From Tiliqua scincoides (lineage: Eukaryota > Chordata > Lepidosauria > Squamata > Scincidae): a DNA stretch of 64,000 nt. Below, piece after piece: positions 19,044-34,000 of this stretch (within the stretch, counting starts at the first letter, position 1; the number at the start of each line of letters is the position of its first letter). The position numbers and the translations under genes were made by a program. The stretch covers positions 2,259,029-2,323,028 of the forward strand of contig NC_089825.1 in assembly GCF_035046505.1 (NCBI RefSeq), in the 5' to 3' direction. The notes beneath the pieces were generated by a model that ran no database searches, was not told where the DNA came from, and was given only the letters and a program-made list of their open reading frames with translations.

Positions 19044-22000
19044 CTGCAAGGGAAACAGTGGCAGCACACTCAGCAACCATTAGGTTACACAGGTTCACTG
19101 GAGTACAAAGCCTAAACAACATCACTGCAAACGTTAGAGGGCCAGCTGATTTCTAGAAAGCCTCCTCACAAGTTAAGTGTAGCAGCTGAACAAGCACCAC
19201 ACTACCCAAATACTCTGGGATCTGGGAAGATTCCATAATCAAAGCAGATGAGAAGCCCTTCCAGGGCCTGCTTCCTCCTCTCCCAGCCTGAAGCCAGAGA
19301 TGATGGGAGAACATTAATGCCTCTGGGAGATGGGCAATAACCAGAAAATAGAATACAGATATCTAGCAAGCCCTAATCTCAGATAACCCTTGCATACTAG
19401 AAGGGAGCCTGAGATGGGCAGTAACACTGATAGGATCCACAAAGGACCTGCCCAAGCCCCAAAGAAATCTGGCTCCTCTCAATGTGGGGGGGGGGGAGAG
19501 AGAACACAACTGTGTGACTATGTGCATTACTGAGTCACCAGAATACTGTTGGAAGTGTGTTGGGGGGGCAGTTTGCAATACATGGCTAAAATCAGATGGA
19601 AAGGAACAGTTTTCTGCTCCTGCAAAAAACACCCCCCCCCCCTGCTCAACAACATTTCAGCCTGTACATGCTCACGCACTTATTAACTCAGCAATTGCCC
19701 TTTGTGTCCGCTTCTCAAGCTTCTCCAGTTTCTTGGCTACGTCTCGCTTTAAGTCCCTAAAGAGCAAGAGGGAAAAAGTGAGACAAATCAAATGTATGCA
19801 AGAATATCTGGCAGAACAAAATCCTTTACCACCACACAAGTCCTGGTCTTAGGGCAACAGAGTTTATCCTTTGTACAAGTGGTGCTGGGGTAGGGGTGGG
19901 TTAGAACCTCCTGTGCAAGACTGGGGTTGGGTTGGATAGTCTGATGCCTGATACTTTGTGCCAACCCAGCAAAAGGGGGGAAGAGGGAAACTAACTGAAT
20001 TGCCAATCTTTCAAAAGGAAACCCATCTGATTTAAGGTTCATTCATTACAAAAAGTGCTCAGAGCAGAGAAGGATGACATTCCATTATGAAGAGATATCC
20101 ACAACTACAGTGTATGCACACCACTCTAAAAATGGGAGAAGCTGCCCCAAACCAACATGTAAACTCTGAAAGTTCGAGACCTAGTAAGAGCTGCTGGGTG
20201 CCAGTTATACAGCCCTGAAGCAAGGATTAAAACAGATTTCAGAAAACACAAGGTGAACAAGTTCACACAGGTTCATTCAAATTCGCCCTTCAGCACTCGC
20301 CCTCTGGAAAAGCATGCCATTCAAAACAGCACAGTGTGACACCAAGGGCACCTTTCCCTTATGTATGGCATCTGCAGCATGAGATGAATGAAAAGGAGGG
20401 GTTGCTACAGCTGGGGAAGGGGCTTTTCTAGGAAACACTGTACTGGAAAACTTCCCATGTTCTAAATCAACTGGGTTCAGACACAGCATGTCCAATTCAT
20501 ATTTAGTGAACTGGTTTGAAAACACATGTGCCATGTCAATTTTACATGCTGCATACAGAGCAGAACCATTTCTTAGAAATGTGGCTAGAAAAGATCCATA
20601 AGGTAAAAGTGACAAAAAGTGACTAAACCACTTTTCCCAAAAGACCAAGGGATGTTAAAACTGAACCTGCTGTTTGCCAAGCCAATTCTGAAGTTCAAAA
20701 GGTCAAAATCCCCCCAAAATAAAATGGCTCCCAGTCAAAAATCTGATAAATGGCCAAATAAAGTGGGCACAACTTTGCATCTATTATTACATTGTCAATA
20801 CGCACTAACAGAATTAACATATAGAAGTTTATTTTTTAAAAAACCGTTGGCACCAAACTGTAGTTTGAAATGCATTGTACACATGGTTTTTAAGCTATTT
20901 CTATCCTGAGACAGGCAAACAAAATCAAAGTAGGTTTTCAGTATACCCAAATTGTGCAGAAAAAGGCACCACATTTTAGGGTGGGGAAAAAACATATTGT
21001 GGAAGGTAGCTTAAGAGTCACAGAATGGGAACCTGAAAGCAAACAGGGTAGAGAAACCAAAGAATGACCCTAGGTGAGCACTAGAGGTGGCAGACAGAAG
21101 CTTTTGCAGACTAGTCAGATGCAGGGAGTAAAATCCTCAGTTGCCACCCAAAGAGAAGAAAAAGGAAACCAGGAATGTCAAATGGTTGAAAAAGAAAATG
21201 GCTTAAACACACACAAGATAAGCAGGGGGACAGTTCACAGCCATGCTGGGTTAATGGGCTATAACCAACTGCTGCTGCACTGGGTGGTCATAGCTAGGAG
21301 CTGCAGGTAGCAACTGGGGAGTCCCATCATTTTCCCTTTGGGGTCTATCTTGCCGTATGCTGTCCTTGGGTACTAGACTGGCCCTGTCAATCCCTCTTCA
21401 CTTTCCCAGTCAAGTACTATAGGTTTGTGAATGACTACTGTCACTTAAATCCTTCAGATGCGAGTTCCTGACCACTGAACCAAAACAAACATGGTTGTAT
21501 CATCGGGCCTGCTATAGGTAATAGGTCATGCAATGTGTTCTGAGTGCAAGCAGGGTGTCTAGCACTATGTACTTTCAGAAATAGGAATATGTCCCACAAA
21601 AAGAAAATACTACTTTTACTGGCTGCAGTTAAGGAGATACACAGCCATTTTAACCCAATCTAATTTTGGAGTGATCACCTCAGAAAAAAACAAATCGACC
21701 CTTCAAACTCACCAATCCGGTTTTCTGGGTGCCAGATTTGCCAAATCCTAGGAAAGGGAACAAAGGTATACAAATCTTTAGTAAAAATCCTTAGATAAGG
21801 GATATTCATTTCTCATTCAAAACATGAGACACCGCACTCAATGGCCTAGATGAAGACGGCTTGAAAGAACCAGGAACGTACCACTTCTTCAATGATGGGC
21901 TCCGGCTTGGCAGCCTCCAACTGGTCTTTCACCTTGTCCTCCACTAGAGGGAGAGAGAAGACCATGCAGTGAGACCATGAGAACACAGAGAAGTCAGCAG

Positions 22001-25000
22001 AAGACAAGACAAGACTCCCCCCCCCCCGCCACAAACAGAGTCCACTAAGAGGCCAAGTTGCACTTGGGGAATTTCTAGTGCAAGTCAGTGGCTGCCTTCA
22101 CTGATGCTGGAGCACAAGGCGACTGGAATTCGCTTAGCTGGCATCCCTTCCCGAAGGAATCCTTGTTAGAGCTCTGAGACTTCATCTTCCCAATGTTTTT
22201 AGCTCCCATGTAAAACTACAATCCCCAAGATGCCTCTGGGGGAGCGATGACAAGTTGGTTTATAACTGTGTAATTAGTAGATGCAGCCTCAACCCCTCCT
22301 CAAAATTGTGTTCAAAGGGAACAGCAATCTCCAAATGGCTGATCATCACCCTCACAAAGGGCCCCCATACCTTCAGCAGATCTTGTTCTTCAGTATAAAC
22401 CAGAACTGCCTTACCCCCAGGGCTCAGAGCAAATTAAGAGTTGCTGGAAAGATGCCAACCCATGTTCCCAGGAGAATGACACTCATTCCTGAAGGACAGC
22501 AGGTCTCCAGTATTTTTGGCCATGGGAGCTAAGTGGAGCTTAACAACCCAATCCTAACTATGTCCACAGCAATGCAGTGACATCAATGCGGCTACCACTG
22601 TATCCTGCAGGGGAATTTAGAGGCCTCCTCAGGGTAAGGGAACACTTGTTCTCTTGCCCCAGAATAAAGCCCAGCAGCCACCATGGGTCAACTCAGACCT
22701 GTGCTAGCTTGATGCCTGGCTCAAGTCCACATTAAGCCATACAGATGAACAGGCCTGTGAAGGGGACTAGGATTCTGTGGGTGTGGCTGCCACTGAACCC
22801 TGCCTTCCACACGACCCTTGCAAGGCTTACTCGCTCTGACAGGTGGCCAGCAGTCTTTGAGAAAGTTCTGGCCTTCCCACCAGCGCTCCCACTAGGATTG
22901 GGCTGCCCCCGTTCTTAGTTCGAGATGATCACCAACCTGAGGCAGGCTTGCCTTGAGGTACCACTCGAGTCTTGAGCTCTTCATCTTCTGGAGCATAATT
23001 CCGCAATCTGAGCTCCCTAGAAAGAGGAAGGAAAAAGAGATGCTTCAGCTTTTGCACACTGCCTGCAACATTTTTATACCACTTCCCAAACAAGCAGTTC
23101 ACAGCAATGTCAAACTCACAATAAAATCAATCAAGTCATATACTAATCATATGAAGTCATAGAAGCCCAGAATTCTTTTAAACCTTACTTCAGCAGTTCA
23201 CAATTTTTACACAGTGAACAAGAATTGCAACTGTATAGTAACACCTCCCAATTCACATGTTTCCCTGCACTCCCCACAGCAACTCAAACATCCAACACAA
23301 CACACAGCTAAATTCAATAGAAGAGTGAGAGGTCAGGTATCGGAAAGAAACTCTGTTGGTCTCAGGTTAGCCCTGAAGGCCAAATGCCATCTGGAAGACA
23401 GTCGCCTTTGTTAACAGCCTAAAGGTAGCATAGAAACTGGTTAGACGAACCTCCCCGGGCAGATCATTTTCTAACCTGGATGCCACTACAGACTCTACCA
23501 CCTTTTGCCACATCTTGGAGCAATTGGGGGGTGGGGGGGGGAGCCAGTGGCAGCTTCCTCGCAGCAAAGCCTCCTCAGAAGATAACAGACAAGGGATGAT
23601 ACATTTAGGGCACAATCCTAACCCCTTATGTCAGTGCTTTCCAGCTCTGGCATAGCGGTGCCAATGGGACATGTGCTGCATCCTGCAGTTGGGTGTTACT
23701 CACAGAGGCCTCCTCAAAGTAAGGGAATGTTTGTTCCCTTACCTCAGCGCTTCATTGCCCTTATGTCAATGCTGGAAAGCACTGACATAAGGGATTAGGA
23801 TTGTGCCCTTAAGGAGCTATTTCCAGATTTCCCAGGCCAGGTCACACAGGGCTCTGCATTTTAAAACTAGCACTTTTAATGTGCTCAGAAATCAACCAGG
23901 CATGAGTTCCTGAGTACCTTCAGGTGTGGAATATTTCCCCCTGGAGCCTTAGGATCCAAGCTGTGGTATTCTGACCCAGCAGTTTCTTGACGGTCTTCAG
24001 AGGTAGCCCCACACAGAGTGCCTTGCGGCAATATAATCAAGACGTTTCCAGGGCTTGTTTTAGGATGGCAAGATCTCTTCTAGCACCAAGAATAAGGAGC
24101 AATGGATGCACAGCAAGCCACGTCAGGAAAGGGCGCGCTTGACTCCAGTCGCCACTCAAATCAAACTGCAAGGCTGGATGCAGGAGAACCTTCAGACCTC
24201 AAACTTGCTCCTGTGGAAGGACTGCAGCCCTACTAAGACACCTCTCATTCAATTTATTTGTCTCATCCAGGACTGAACTTCAGAGTATTAGCCCTCAACC
24301 AGGCCATTACAACTACTGGCAAGTAACTATATCAACTCAGTGAAGTGCTAGGAAAAAGGGAGCAAGAACCATGCACCAACTGCACATGGGTAACACTGAA
24401 ATCCATAGTCTCTCCTCTATATCATGAAAAGCACAGGCGACAGAAGAGAACCTTACAGTATTCAGCCAGGGATCCCCATACCAGGGTGGGCCAGCCATCT
24501 CCCAAGCACCTTGTTTTGGGCCCCACCCAACAAGTAGGAGCAGAGCCATAACAAAGAAGGCACCTCCAATCCTGTCGGGGGGGGGGGGCAGATTTCATGT
24601 TCAAAAGTAGCAAAAGCCTTTCAGAAGTCAAGGAGAGTCAAAAAAGAAACATTCACCTTACCCAACTCCCAGCAAAGTTGTTGATTAGCATGACCAAGGT
24701 CGTTTCTGTTCTGAAACCAGGCCCAGAGATGGCACAGTGGCACACACAAAGGCACAATGGCCTCCAAGAGGACAGAGAGCACTGCTCTCCTTGAAGAGGC
24801 ATTAACCCAGCCATTTTCAACCACTGTGCCATGGCACACTGGTGTGGCGTGAATGGTCCCCAGGTGTGCCGCAGAAGTTTGGTGGAGGGTCATTTATTAA
24901 TAGAACCATTGGGGGATATGAGCTCCCTGCCAACAGTATGGTGTGCCTTGTCAATTGTCAAAAACCGATGGTGTGCCTTGACAATTTTAGTACCTTGTCA

Positions 25001-28000
25001 GTGTGCCATGAGACAAAAAAGACTGAAAATCACTGCATTAACCAGTCATTGAATGGCCTCAGCCAGCCTCTCCTGGCATCACTCACTGCTCACTACATCT
25101 GCAGGTGCAATCTATTTATCCACGGATTTTTTGTCTCAAGGTGAATGGGGGAGGGGAACTGAAAGTCACACACACCTCTGCCTCCTTTGCCCTGCGCTGG
25201 CTTCTCACTCTGTTTCCAGGCAGCCCAAAACACTGCAAAAAGGCTCTGCCTCTCCCAGGCAGGGAAATAGCCCTGGAAGAGGTTCCCCTTGCGAAGGAAC
25301 TGTAACACTCTTGGAGCTCCTGAGCCCGCAGAGGGGCTGAGGAGGGGAAGGGGGGACGGAAAACTTCTGTAGCCAGAGAACGTGCAGCAAGGTGGAGCGC
25401 TCTCTCTCTCTCTCACAGACACACAGGGGCAGGTGCGGTAGCAACAGAGGGGATAGCTTCAAAAAACCCAGGGAGTGTTTACCAATTTCCCCCTCCCCCT
25501 TGAGAAGGTGCAGGCTCTCCAGCCTACGGAAACAAAACAGTCCAGCAAGCAAGCCTTCAAGCAAGCAAAGCATGAGATTTAGGCTACAATCCTCTCCACA
25601 CTTTCCTGGGAGTAAGCCCCATTGACTACAATGGGGTTTACTTCTGAGTAGAAACGCATAGGACTGGACTCTTAAAAGCTCAGCATCCCACCTGTGAAAG
25701 GGGGAGGAGGGGGAGGCAAAGGAGCTGAGGGGAGGGGATTGAGAACAGCTGCCTTAGTTTCCTTCCAGCCCCAAGTGATAGGCTGTAGCGTATTTGTGTA
25801 ACTCTATGGAATTTAGCACGAGTTTTTTGTTAATTGCACCGAGTCAACGGAACTAACTCAGATAAATAGGCTCCACCTATACTTACTGCTCGCACTCCCA
25901 AGTGCTAGAAGTTATATGGGCAATTGCAAGACCAGGTCCACATTCTCAGCCATGCAAACGTGGTATGGCAAAACCAAGGACAGCTCCACCACAGGAGCCA
26001 TGGCAGCTACAGCAAATGGCAGAGGTTTGATCTCCAGAGTGCCTTGCAAGCATGAAGGAGCAACTCCCAAGCAGTCTACATTCTCAGGAGGCAACCTGGA
26101 ATTAAGGAGGCCTCACGCTAATTGGAGAAGCTCTGCCAGACAGGACTGTGCAGATGCAATTGTGGTGGGAAAATATCCACATTTCATCACCATAGAGCAC
26201 CACAGAGCAGAGCACCTCAAACTCTGGCCCGCAGGCTGGATCCAGAGCTCCAGCATAACAATCTCGGGCGTGGCACGGCAGCGGCGAAGCCTCACTATCC
26301 TTTCTTCACATCCAACCTTTGCAGAGGGTCACACCAAGCAATTGCTTCTCCCGGGCAATCGGGGCACAGAGCCTTCTGGGGCAATATGCAGCAGGAGAGG
26401 CTGCCTGGCACAACTTTCTGCAAAGATCGGTTTCCAAGAAGGGAGGCTGCGGCATGGAACAGTACAGCTTTACCACTGTCGTGGCATGCCCTACACCAGC
26501 CATTTTCAACCACTGTGCTGTAGCACACTGGTGTGCCGTGAATGGTCCCCAGGTGTGCCATGGGATTTGGGAGAGGGTCATTTAATAGTAGAATCATTAG
26601 GAGATGTGAGCTCCCCACTGGAAGCACAGCGTCATTTGTCAAAAAATGGATGGTGTGCCTTGACCATTTTAGTGCCTTGCCAGTGTGCCATAAGATGGAA
26701 AAGGTCAAAAATCACTGCCCTAGACCATGATGCTGGAACACTGATCCAGCCTGTGGCCACAGTTTGGAGGCCCCTGCAATAGAGTAACCTGGGGTCTCTA
26801 ACCCATGTCTTCACTGTACCATGAAGCACTGCAAATTCTAGTCAGTAGACAAGAACACAGTTCCAACAATCTGTGCCAGTTCTCCATTCCAGCAGCTTCG
26901 GAGCAGAGGTGGGGTAGGGGAGGCCACCAAACAGAGAGTGGAGATGGGGGAGGGGGACACACAAGCAATGTGTCAAGCTCTTTCCCAGGACTAAATGGGG
27001 AGCAAATTAAGTGGGCAGACCTGGCACAGCTCAGATGGATGGGATTTAAATACAAATATTTTTAAGCAAGGTGAGCTAAGGCCAAATATGTGAGAGGATT
27101 GTAACAGCAATATTCTAATGTGTGAGATTGTGCAGAATTGGACAGGAACTTGAATTCATGTTCAGAACTCTTAAATAACAGAACAACATTTTTAGTAGAC
27201 AGCATCAAGTTCTGGAGATACTTGAGCGACGGGGCTCGTGACATTTTTCACAGTCACAGGTGGCCAAAGGAAAATGTTTCTAGTGAGCAGCGCCATGCAG
27301 CAACAGACCTTCCCTTTCTCAGGTAAGACACAGTCTCTCTACCACTAGACATCATAGAAAAAACCAAACAGGGCTTAGTCATCTGATGGGACATTTCCAC
27401 CTGCACATCATATCAGACAACCAGAGTGTTTATTGGCCCCTCAATGTTCCTGCGATGCTGCCTTGCAGGAGACATGACACTCAGGGTACCTGTTTTTACA
27501 GTGCATTCCACTAATTAGCCCCGAATCAACAGAAACACCAGGAAATGCAATCGCAAGGTCATTTATTATTCACCAACCTCGGGATCACATAACACACCAC
27601 CAGGCAGCTCGCTTTCCTCAGACATGGCAACAGGAAAAGCATGTTTGCTCACGACAAACAACGCCGGTCTTTCCCTCCTCAGCAGGGGGGAACAGGAGGT
27701 TCGAAGCATGGCTCCCAGTTTGCAAAACACAATTCACATGGAGCCAGATCAGATTATACTCGGCTCAGCAGGGGAGAAGGAACATGGTTTCCTCCCCCTG
27801 CACATCTGCCACATCCCCAACACTCATATGAGGATATCACCTTCAGATACAGTCTATACACACAGGTTAGGGCTTTTCAAACTGGGGCGTCGCGACGCCT
27901 CAGCCTGTGGGCCCTGGCTTCTGTCCCCTTAAGGGGTGGGGGCAGCCTGGAGGCAGGGAGAAGGCAGAGGCACGATCCCCAGGATTGCGCTGCTCAGGGG

Positions 28001-31000
28001 GCTGCAGGGGCTTGGGTGCACTTACCCAAGCCTCCTGTAGCCTCCCAGGGGTGTGGGGAGCCCAGCGCGACCTTCAGCAGGGCTCCCTGCAGCAGTGAAA
28101 GTGACAGCGGAGCAATCGCGCTCCACTTCCTCTTTAGCGGAACTTTGGGTTCCGCTAAAACTTTAGTGCACTTTGGGTAAGTGCACCCAAGCCCCTGCAG
28201 CCCCCTGAGTGGCGCGATCCTGGGGATTGTGCTGCTGCCTTCCCCCCCCCAGCCCCACTGCCCCCCCACAAGCACTTACAGTGGCTCAAACTCTCCACTA
28301 GAGTTTGAAAACCACTGACACAGGTTATAATCATTTCTAGGGCATCTGCCATGCAATTTTGACTGAGACTGTACTCAAAAGTGACCGTCTTGTAAGGACA
28401 TCTCGGATGGGGCATACATAATGGGGGTGCAAAAAGGGCAGAGGCACTCCTGTTCCCCTCCACCTCATGGGCTGGATTGGGGGGGGGGGTGTAATCTGAC
28501 TAAGGAAGCATATCTGCACAGGTTAAGACAGCCAAGTTATGAACATAGAGAAAACCTACTTGTGCTTCGCCACCTCCTCTTCCTCCTCTTTAGTGTCACC
28601 TCTGAAATGCTTGACCTCTGGTTCACCATCACCTTTATTCTGCAGGAGAGAAAGAAAACTGGGTCAGTGAGAACGCCCACCAAGCCTGAAGCTAACCTAG
28701 CACAGCAAGGCAAAAACAGGGCTGCCGCACGAACTGCGTGTAAATGATGGCTCAGGCACCAGCATTTGGGCTTCATCTTGTTTTGCTCTAGACTTGCCTC
28801 TCAGCAATTTCCCACTGCGTGTGCTCCGCATGAAAGAAATGGAAAAGGAAGAGCTGGGATGCACCAAGCAGTTATATTTCTATTATTGCTGGTTGCCTGA
28901 GCCCATTCAGCAAGGCAAGCAGAAAGCAGGGCCTTTGTTGATACTGGAGCAACTTTTAAAATTGTGGTCCACAGACCAAAAGTGGTCTGGACTGCATCAT
29001 CAGGTGGTACGAGTAGAGGCACTGGTTTCCGGTGAGCAAGACAGGATTATAGCCTTAATTTTACCGAACACAATGGACTTACTTCCGAGTACAATAAATA
29101 ACACTGTTTTCAAATACCTCCAGGTACAAGATTATGATAAAAAACTAGTACACTGCTGGAGGCCCTTTTTGGAATGAGAATAATGTCAAAATCATCCTGC
29201 ACTCCAGTGCAACGATGCATTTGTGTAGCGCTTTCAGAACATGCAAAATGCTTCACATTATGTTGAAGAAAACCCAACAACCCCGCTGTATGTTAAGAAT
29301 AAATGTGGCAATCCCTAAAGGATGAGCAAACCAGAATCACGCACAGAGTGCTCAATACAACAATGCTGAAGATTAAAAAAACAAAATGATAGAAGGGAGA
29401 CTGAGGAACAGTTTTCCATGCAAAGTACTTTGAAAACTTTTTTTTTAATTGAAAAGCAGCATATTCAATATTTCAGTAATCATCAACCTGCTGATCAGCC
29501 TAGAAGTTCTTCTAATGGAACGGTGGCAGGCAAATTTTTCCAATAAAAGGTTTCTATCAAATGATGCTCAAAACATACACGTTGTTCTATCACTGGTTAA
29601 ATCAGGTATCAGCACAAACAAGACTAGAACCTCAGTTCTTTAGATCCAGGGAAAGAAACCTGGGAAACTATGTCTACCACCTTCTTGGTCTCCTTTAGGA
29701 ATTCCTGACAAGCTCCCTGGTCAATCTTCCAATTGTCTGAGAGCTGGATACAAGCCCCACTCCTGAAAATTCTCCTGGTGACCAGCAAGTTGAGACCCCC
29801 CTAACTAAGCTGGCTCCCCTGCCCGCAGCTCCTCTTCCCCACAGGTTCCAAGCTTCAACATAAACCTTCTCGACTACAGTCAGTTTCTCATCTAAGAAAC
29901 CTAAGACCCCTTCTAGAAACTCAACCCAAAGGCTAGTTTGGGCCCAACACACAAGCAGACTTATAAGAACCTGTGAAACAGCCTTACACCAAGGCTGACC
30001 ACCTAGTCCAACATGGCCTACACTGCCTGGTGGCAGTTCCCCAGGGTGCCAGTTCTTTCTCCATCACTTGCCACCTGCAATGCGTGGGACTTTGAGCCAT
30101 TTGTCAGCAGAGAAAAACTGGTCCCAATTTCCAAGATTCTGCTCAGCTTTTTAGTGACATTTCCCTGCTGTTTCAACAAGCCTTCTGATTTCTTGGCCTT
30201 CTTAACTTTTTTTATACATCTTTTAGTTTTTTACAGGCCAGATTCCTCTGTGATTTGCTCTTTTATGCTCTTTTTATTCTGTCTACTGTTTTTATGGTCT
30301 CTGTTAATGTGTTTTTAATATGTTTTTTATCTGCTATTTATTGCCAATTTATGTTTTTTAAATCTGTTTTTACATGTTGTTAGCCACCCTGGGTCCCTTT
30401 TAGGGAGAAGGGTGGGATACAAATAAAGTTTATTATTATTATATTATTATTCCCCCTTTTTTCTGCAACTCTCTTGTCTCCAGCAACAGTTTCAGTCTTG
30501 TCAGCCCTCTGGGACCTTTATCAGAGGGTGGAATTTTCGAACCGAGCAAACTGGAGAGCTTACTCACTGCATCTGCTGATGGACAGATGGTGACAAAACT
30601 CCACTTGGCTGCAATACACTAAACAGATGGCAGGTGGCGACACAAGAGCCAATCACAGACAGAGGCAGGGCCAAATGCTCTCCTCTTCCCTGCTTCTGGA
30701 ACCAACTGCTTTGCTCAGGAGTTTAACTCTCTAAGAACCATCTAGGTGAGCAGAACTTCTTCAGACCCCTACAGATCAACAGCAAAATCTGTTTTCTGGA
30801 TTCCCTTCCCCACTTCTGGGGAACATATGGAGGACTATTTCCTTTGCTGCTAATTTTTGTTTAAATGTGGGCACTGAGCACACCCAACTCAGAGTAAATG
30901 GGGTAAACTTTGGGGGATGGGGAATTTGAAGAATGCCGCCTTGCCTGCTCACAAAGGCAGAAGTTTCTGCACCCCTGCCATTCCAAGGTACTGCAGGGGC

Positions 31001-34000
31001 TCTTGCTACAAAAGGGCCACTGTCTGTTTTGCTTGGGCTGTCTGAAATTCCATTTATACAACTGATGTAACATACACCTCCTCCACACCTGGTATTCAAG
31101 ATGGAAAGCAGAGGTATTTCACCTCATTTTCCAAGCAAGCTACAGTTAGCAATCAGAGGGTGCTACCCTACTGCCTTCGAGCAGATGCTCAAAAAGATTA
31201 GAAGCAGGGCGAGTTTCATGGCTTGCCTCCAAGCTTGGCAACCATCCAGCAAGGAGTCAAGGATCATGCCCCTGCCTCTTCATCACCACCAATGCACAGA
31301 AGACGGTTGCGACACTGGGGCTGCAGATCTGCTGCAAGCGAAGGGAGATGCTGGAAACATTCCAAGCACCCAGGAATAAGTCAACTGGGAAAGCGTCTCC
31401 CAAACCTTTGCTTCCTAACTGCTGTAGGGCGTTCAGTAACGGTACCCAGGATTGGAGGTTGCTGCTTTGTTCCCCCCAGCCCTGCTGTAAGGGCACGCAG
31501 GATTTAAACATCCTTCAGACATGCCCACCTACTTGGAGAGGAATGTGCTTATCTCCTCCACCAGTTTCCCCAGAGCCAGCTTGCCTGAGAGTTCTCTTAA
31601 AAGCTCCGCGGCTTGGCCTTCTTGAAGTCATAATCCTTGTTCAAGCACGGTGGGTTGCTATGGAAATGACTGATATCACCAGCCTGAATGTAGGACTTCA
31701 CACAGGAAAACAAACAGGGGGAGGGGGAAGACTTAAAAACCAAAGGCCCTTCAGTGCTTCCATGAAAGTCAAATCCTTGCACTCCTCCCTACTGAGCCAA
31801 TGCAAGCACACGTGTGCATCAGTCACAAGGGCCACAGGTATTTTCCCTGTAACAGAACAGAGAGCGGGGCTGTCAAAAGGTGGAATCCTCGCAAAAAATC
31901 TGCTGCCCTATACAATGTATAGCATTATGGCGCTAATGGGGAACCACAGCCAATGGCCCAGTAGGTGAAGGGAACTGCCAGTCAAAAAAATTTGGGAATC
32001 GCTGAGGTAAGGGAATGACTGTTCCTCGTCTCAGGCCTGGACTGCAGCTGCATCAGCGCTAGAAAGCTGGATGGCATTGGGCTCTTACAAACTCTCTTAA
32101 GCATGGTTCCACACATTCCTACTCTCATGGGTCCCAAAATATGGTCACAAGGGGCAACCACCACACTCATTCTGGAGACCACACACCTCTGGTTTCCCAC
32201 AGGAAGGAAGCCTTCAACTTTCCCTGTATTCTCTGGGCACTGCAGAGAATACAGGGAAAGGTGAAGGCTTCCTTCCTGTGGGAAACCAGGTGTGTGGTCT
32301 CCAGAATGAGTGTATTCTCTGGGCACTGCAGAGAATACAGAGGCAGAAGGAATCTCATTTGGGGCTGAAGATACCCACCACTCCCACCCCTCTTCTGAGT
32401 ACTCTGCTATTTGCAGAGGATTCAAGAGGGACAAGGCTAGTCTTGCAGGGCATGTCAAGACATGGGCACACTCAGGGGCAGCCACAGAATTTCACCGTTG
32501 CTTCAAAAGCTCAGCTTGAAGGGAGAGACTGATCTCCTCTTTCTTAAATTGACTGCATGGGCTAGACAGGATGGGGGAGGGAGAGGAAATCAGAGGCTGT
32601 AAGTCATGGCTAGCTACCAACACCAAGAAAAAACCGTAGTCCAGAGGTTCCCAAATTTGTTAGCATTGGAACCCACTTTAAAAAAGCATCAAACTATCAG
32701 CTGCTCAAAGCTGTGTGGTTATAATGATGATTGGGCTGCAGTGATCCCCCCCCCCCCAGTAGCAGGTTGTTTAACCTATAATGCACAGAGGCAAATCCAC
32801 CTTGTCAATTTCACAACCCAACAAAAACTGGGTCCTGGATCTAGTTTGGGAACTGCTACTGACTTTATGTCCCCATCCTCTTGACTTTATGGAGAATGTC
32901 AATAAAACCCAAACAGTAGCTTAGTAGGGCCCACTGCACTGCGAGAGAGAGTTTAACGGGGAAAGAAAACCTTGTCCAGGCAGCCACATTCCAGAGGCAG
33001 CCCTATTTTAAGCACCTCATGTTTGCTCCTCTTCCCGCTGTTATCAGAGATTGCAGGCTTCTGTGCCACCCAACTAAAGGCTAAAATGTTCCCTTGGATT
33101 TTCACAGTGCTGAAGCAGGTGGTGGCGTGGAGGGAAACACAAGCCAAAATCCCATCCACTTGAAAAAATCTAGATTGTGCAAAAAAGGGCAGTATGACCA
33201 GGACAAAACTGGAGAGGATGCAGAAAATATTCAGATTTTTAAGTTATGCCAGTTAAAAACCCACTTCCCCCCACCAAGACAAAGAGGTGAGACAACTGCT
33301 AATGATACACACAGCTGATGTACCCTCCCAAGGAGAAAAAGGGGGATAAGGGAAACTGATAGTACACGTATGCAGAACGTATTTCTCAGAAGGTAGAATT
33401 TGTAGGGGGACGGGGAGCCTCATCTGCTCACTTTAGGATTCTGGGTTCTTCCCATTTACACAGTCACAGAACAAAGAAGAAGCTTAACTTCCTCAGCCAG
33501 GGCTGTGCCAAAAGGGATCATAACTGAGAAATATAATCTACCATAAGCTACTCAAAGGCAAAAGCCTCTCTTGAGCACGGTATCCACTGTCAAGTGCCGT
33601 GTACAGCAACATGGCTACGTTAACTCTCATATTTAAGTCAGGAGCAGCTATTTATATATGTATGATACACGCACACTCATAATAGGTTAATTTCCAGCAA
33701 CACCAGGGACTCCTTTGCAAATGTAACTCACATGCTTTACACATACCAATTAAGCACCCTGACTTGGGTGCAAGACAGATCTCACTGTGCATTTATGGAC
33801 GTGATCATTAACCAGTTTCTTGAACCTTTTCTCCCGTTCCATCCCGCTTCAAAAACTAAGTGAAAAGGGCCTGCTGCAAAAAGCCAAAGCTACCTGACAA
33901 GGGACAGCTCCCCAACGCTGCAAGCCTCATTAGCCAAGTCAGGGCTTGTTCTCCTCCCCCCACCCATTTTTAGAAAAGAAGCTTCTCTCTCACAAACTCC

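Noticed and set aside
25916-26782. 288-aa plus-strand open frame in CCDC12 intron 2
   Set aside because: It passes through a hAT MITE, has no recognisable domain and no splice or promoter support.
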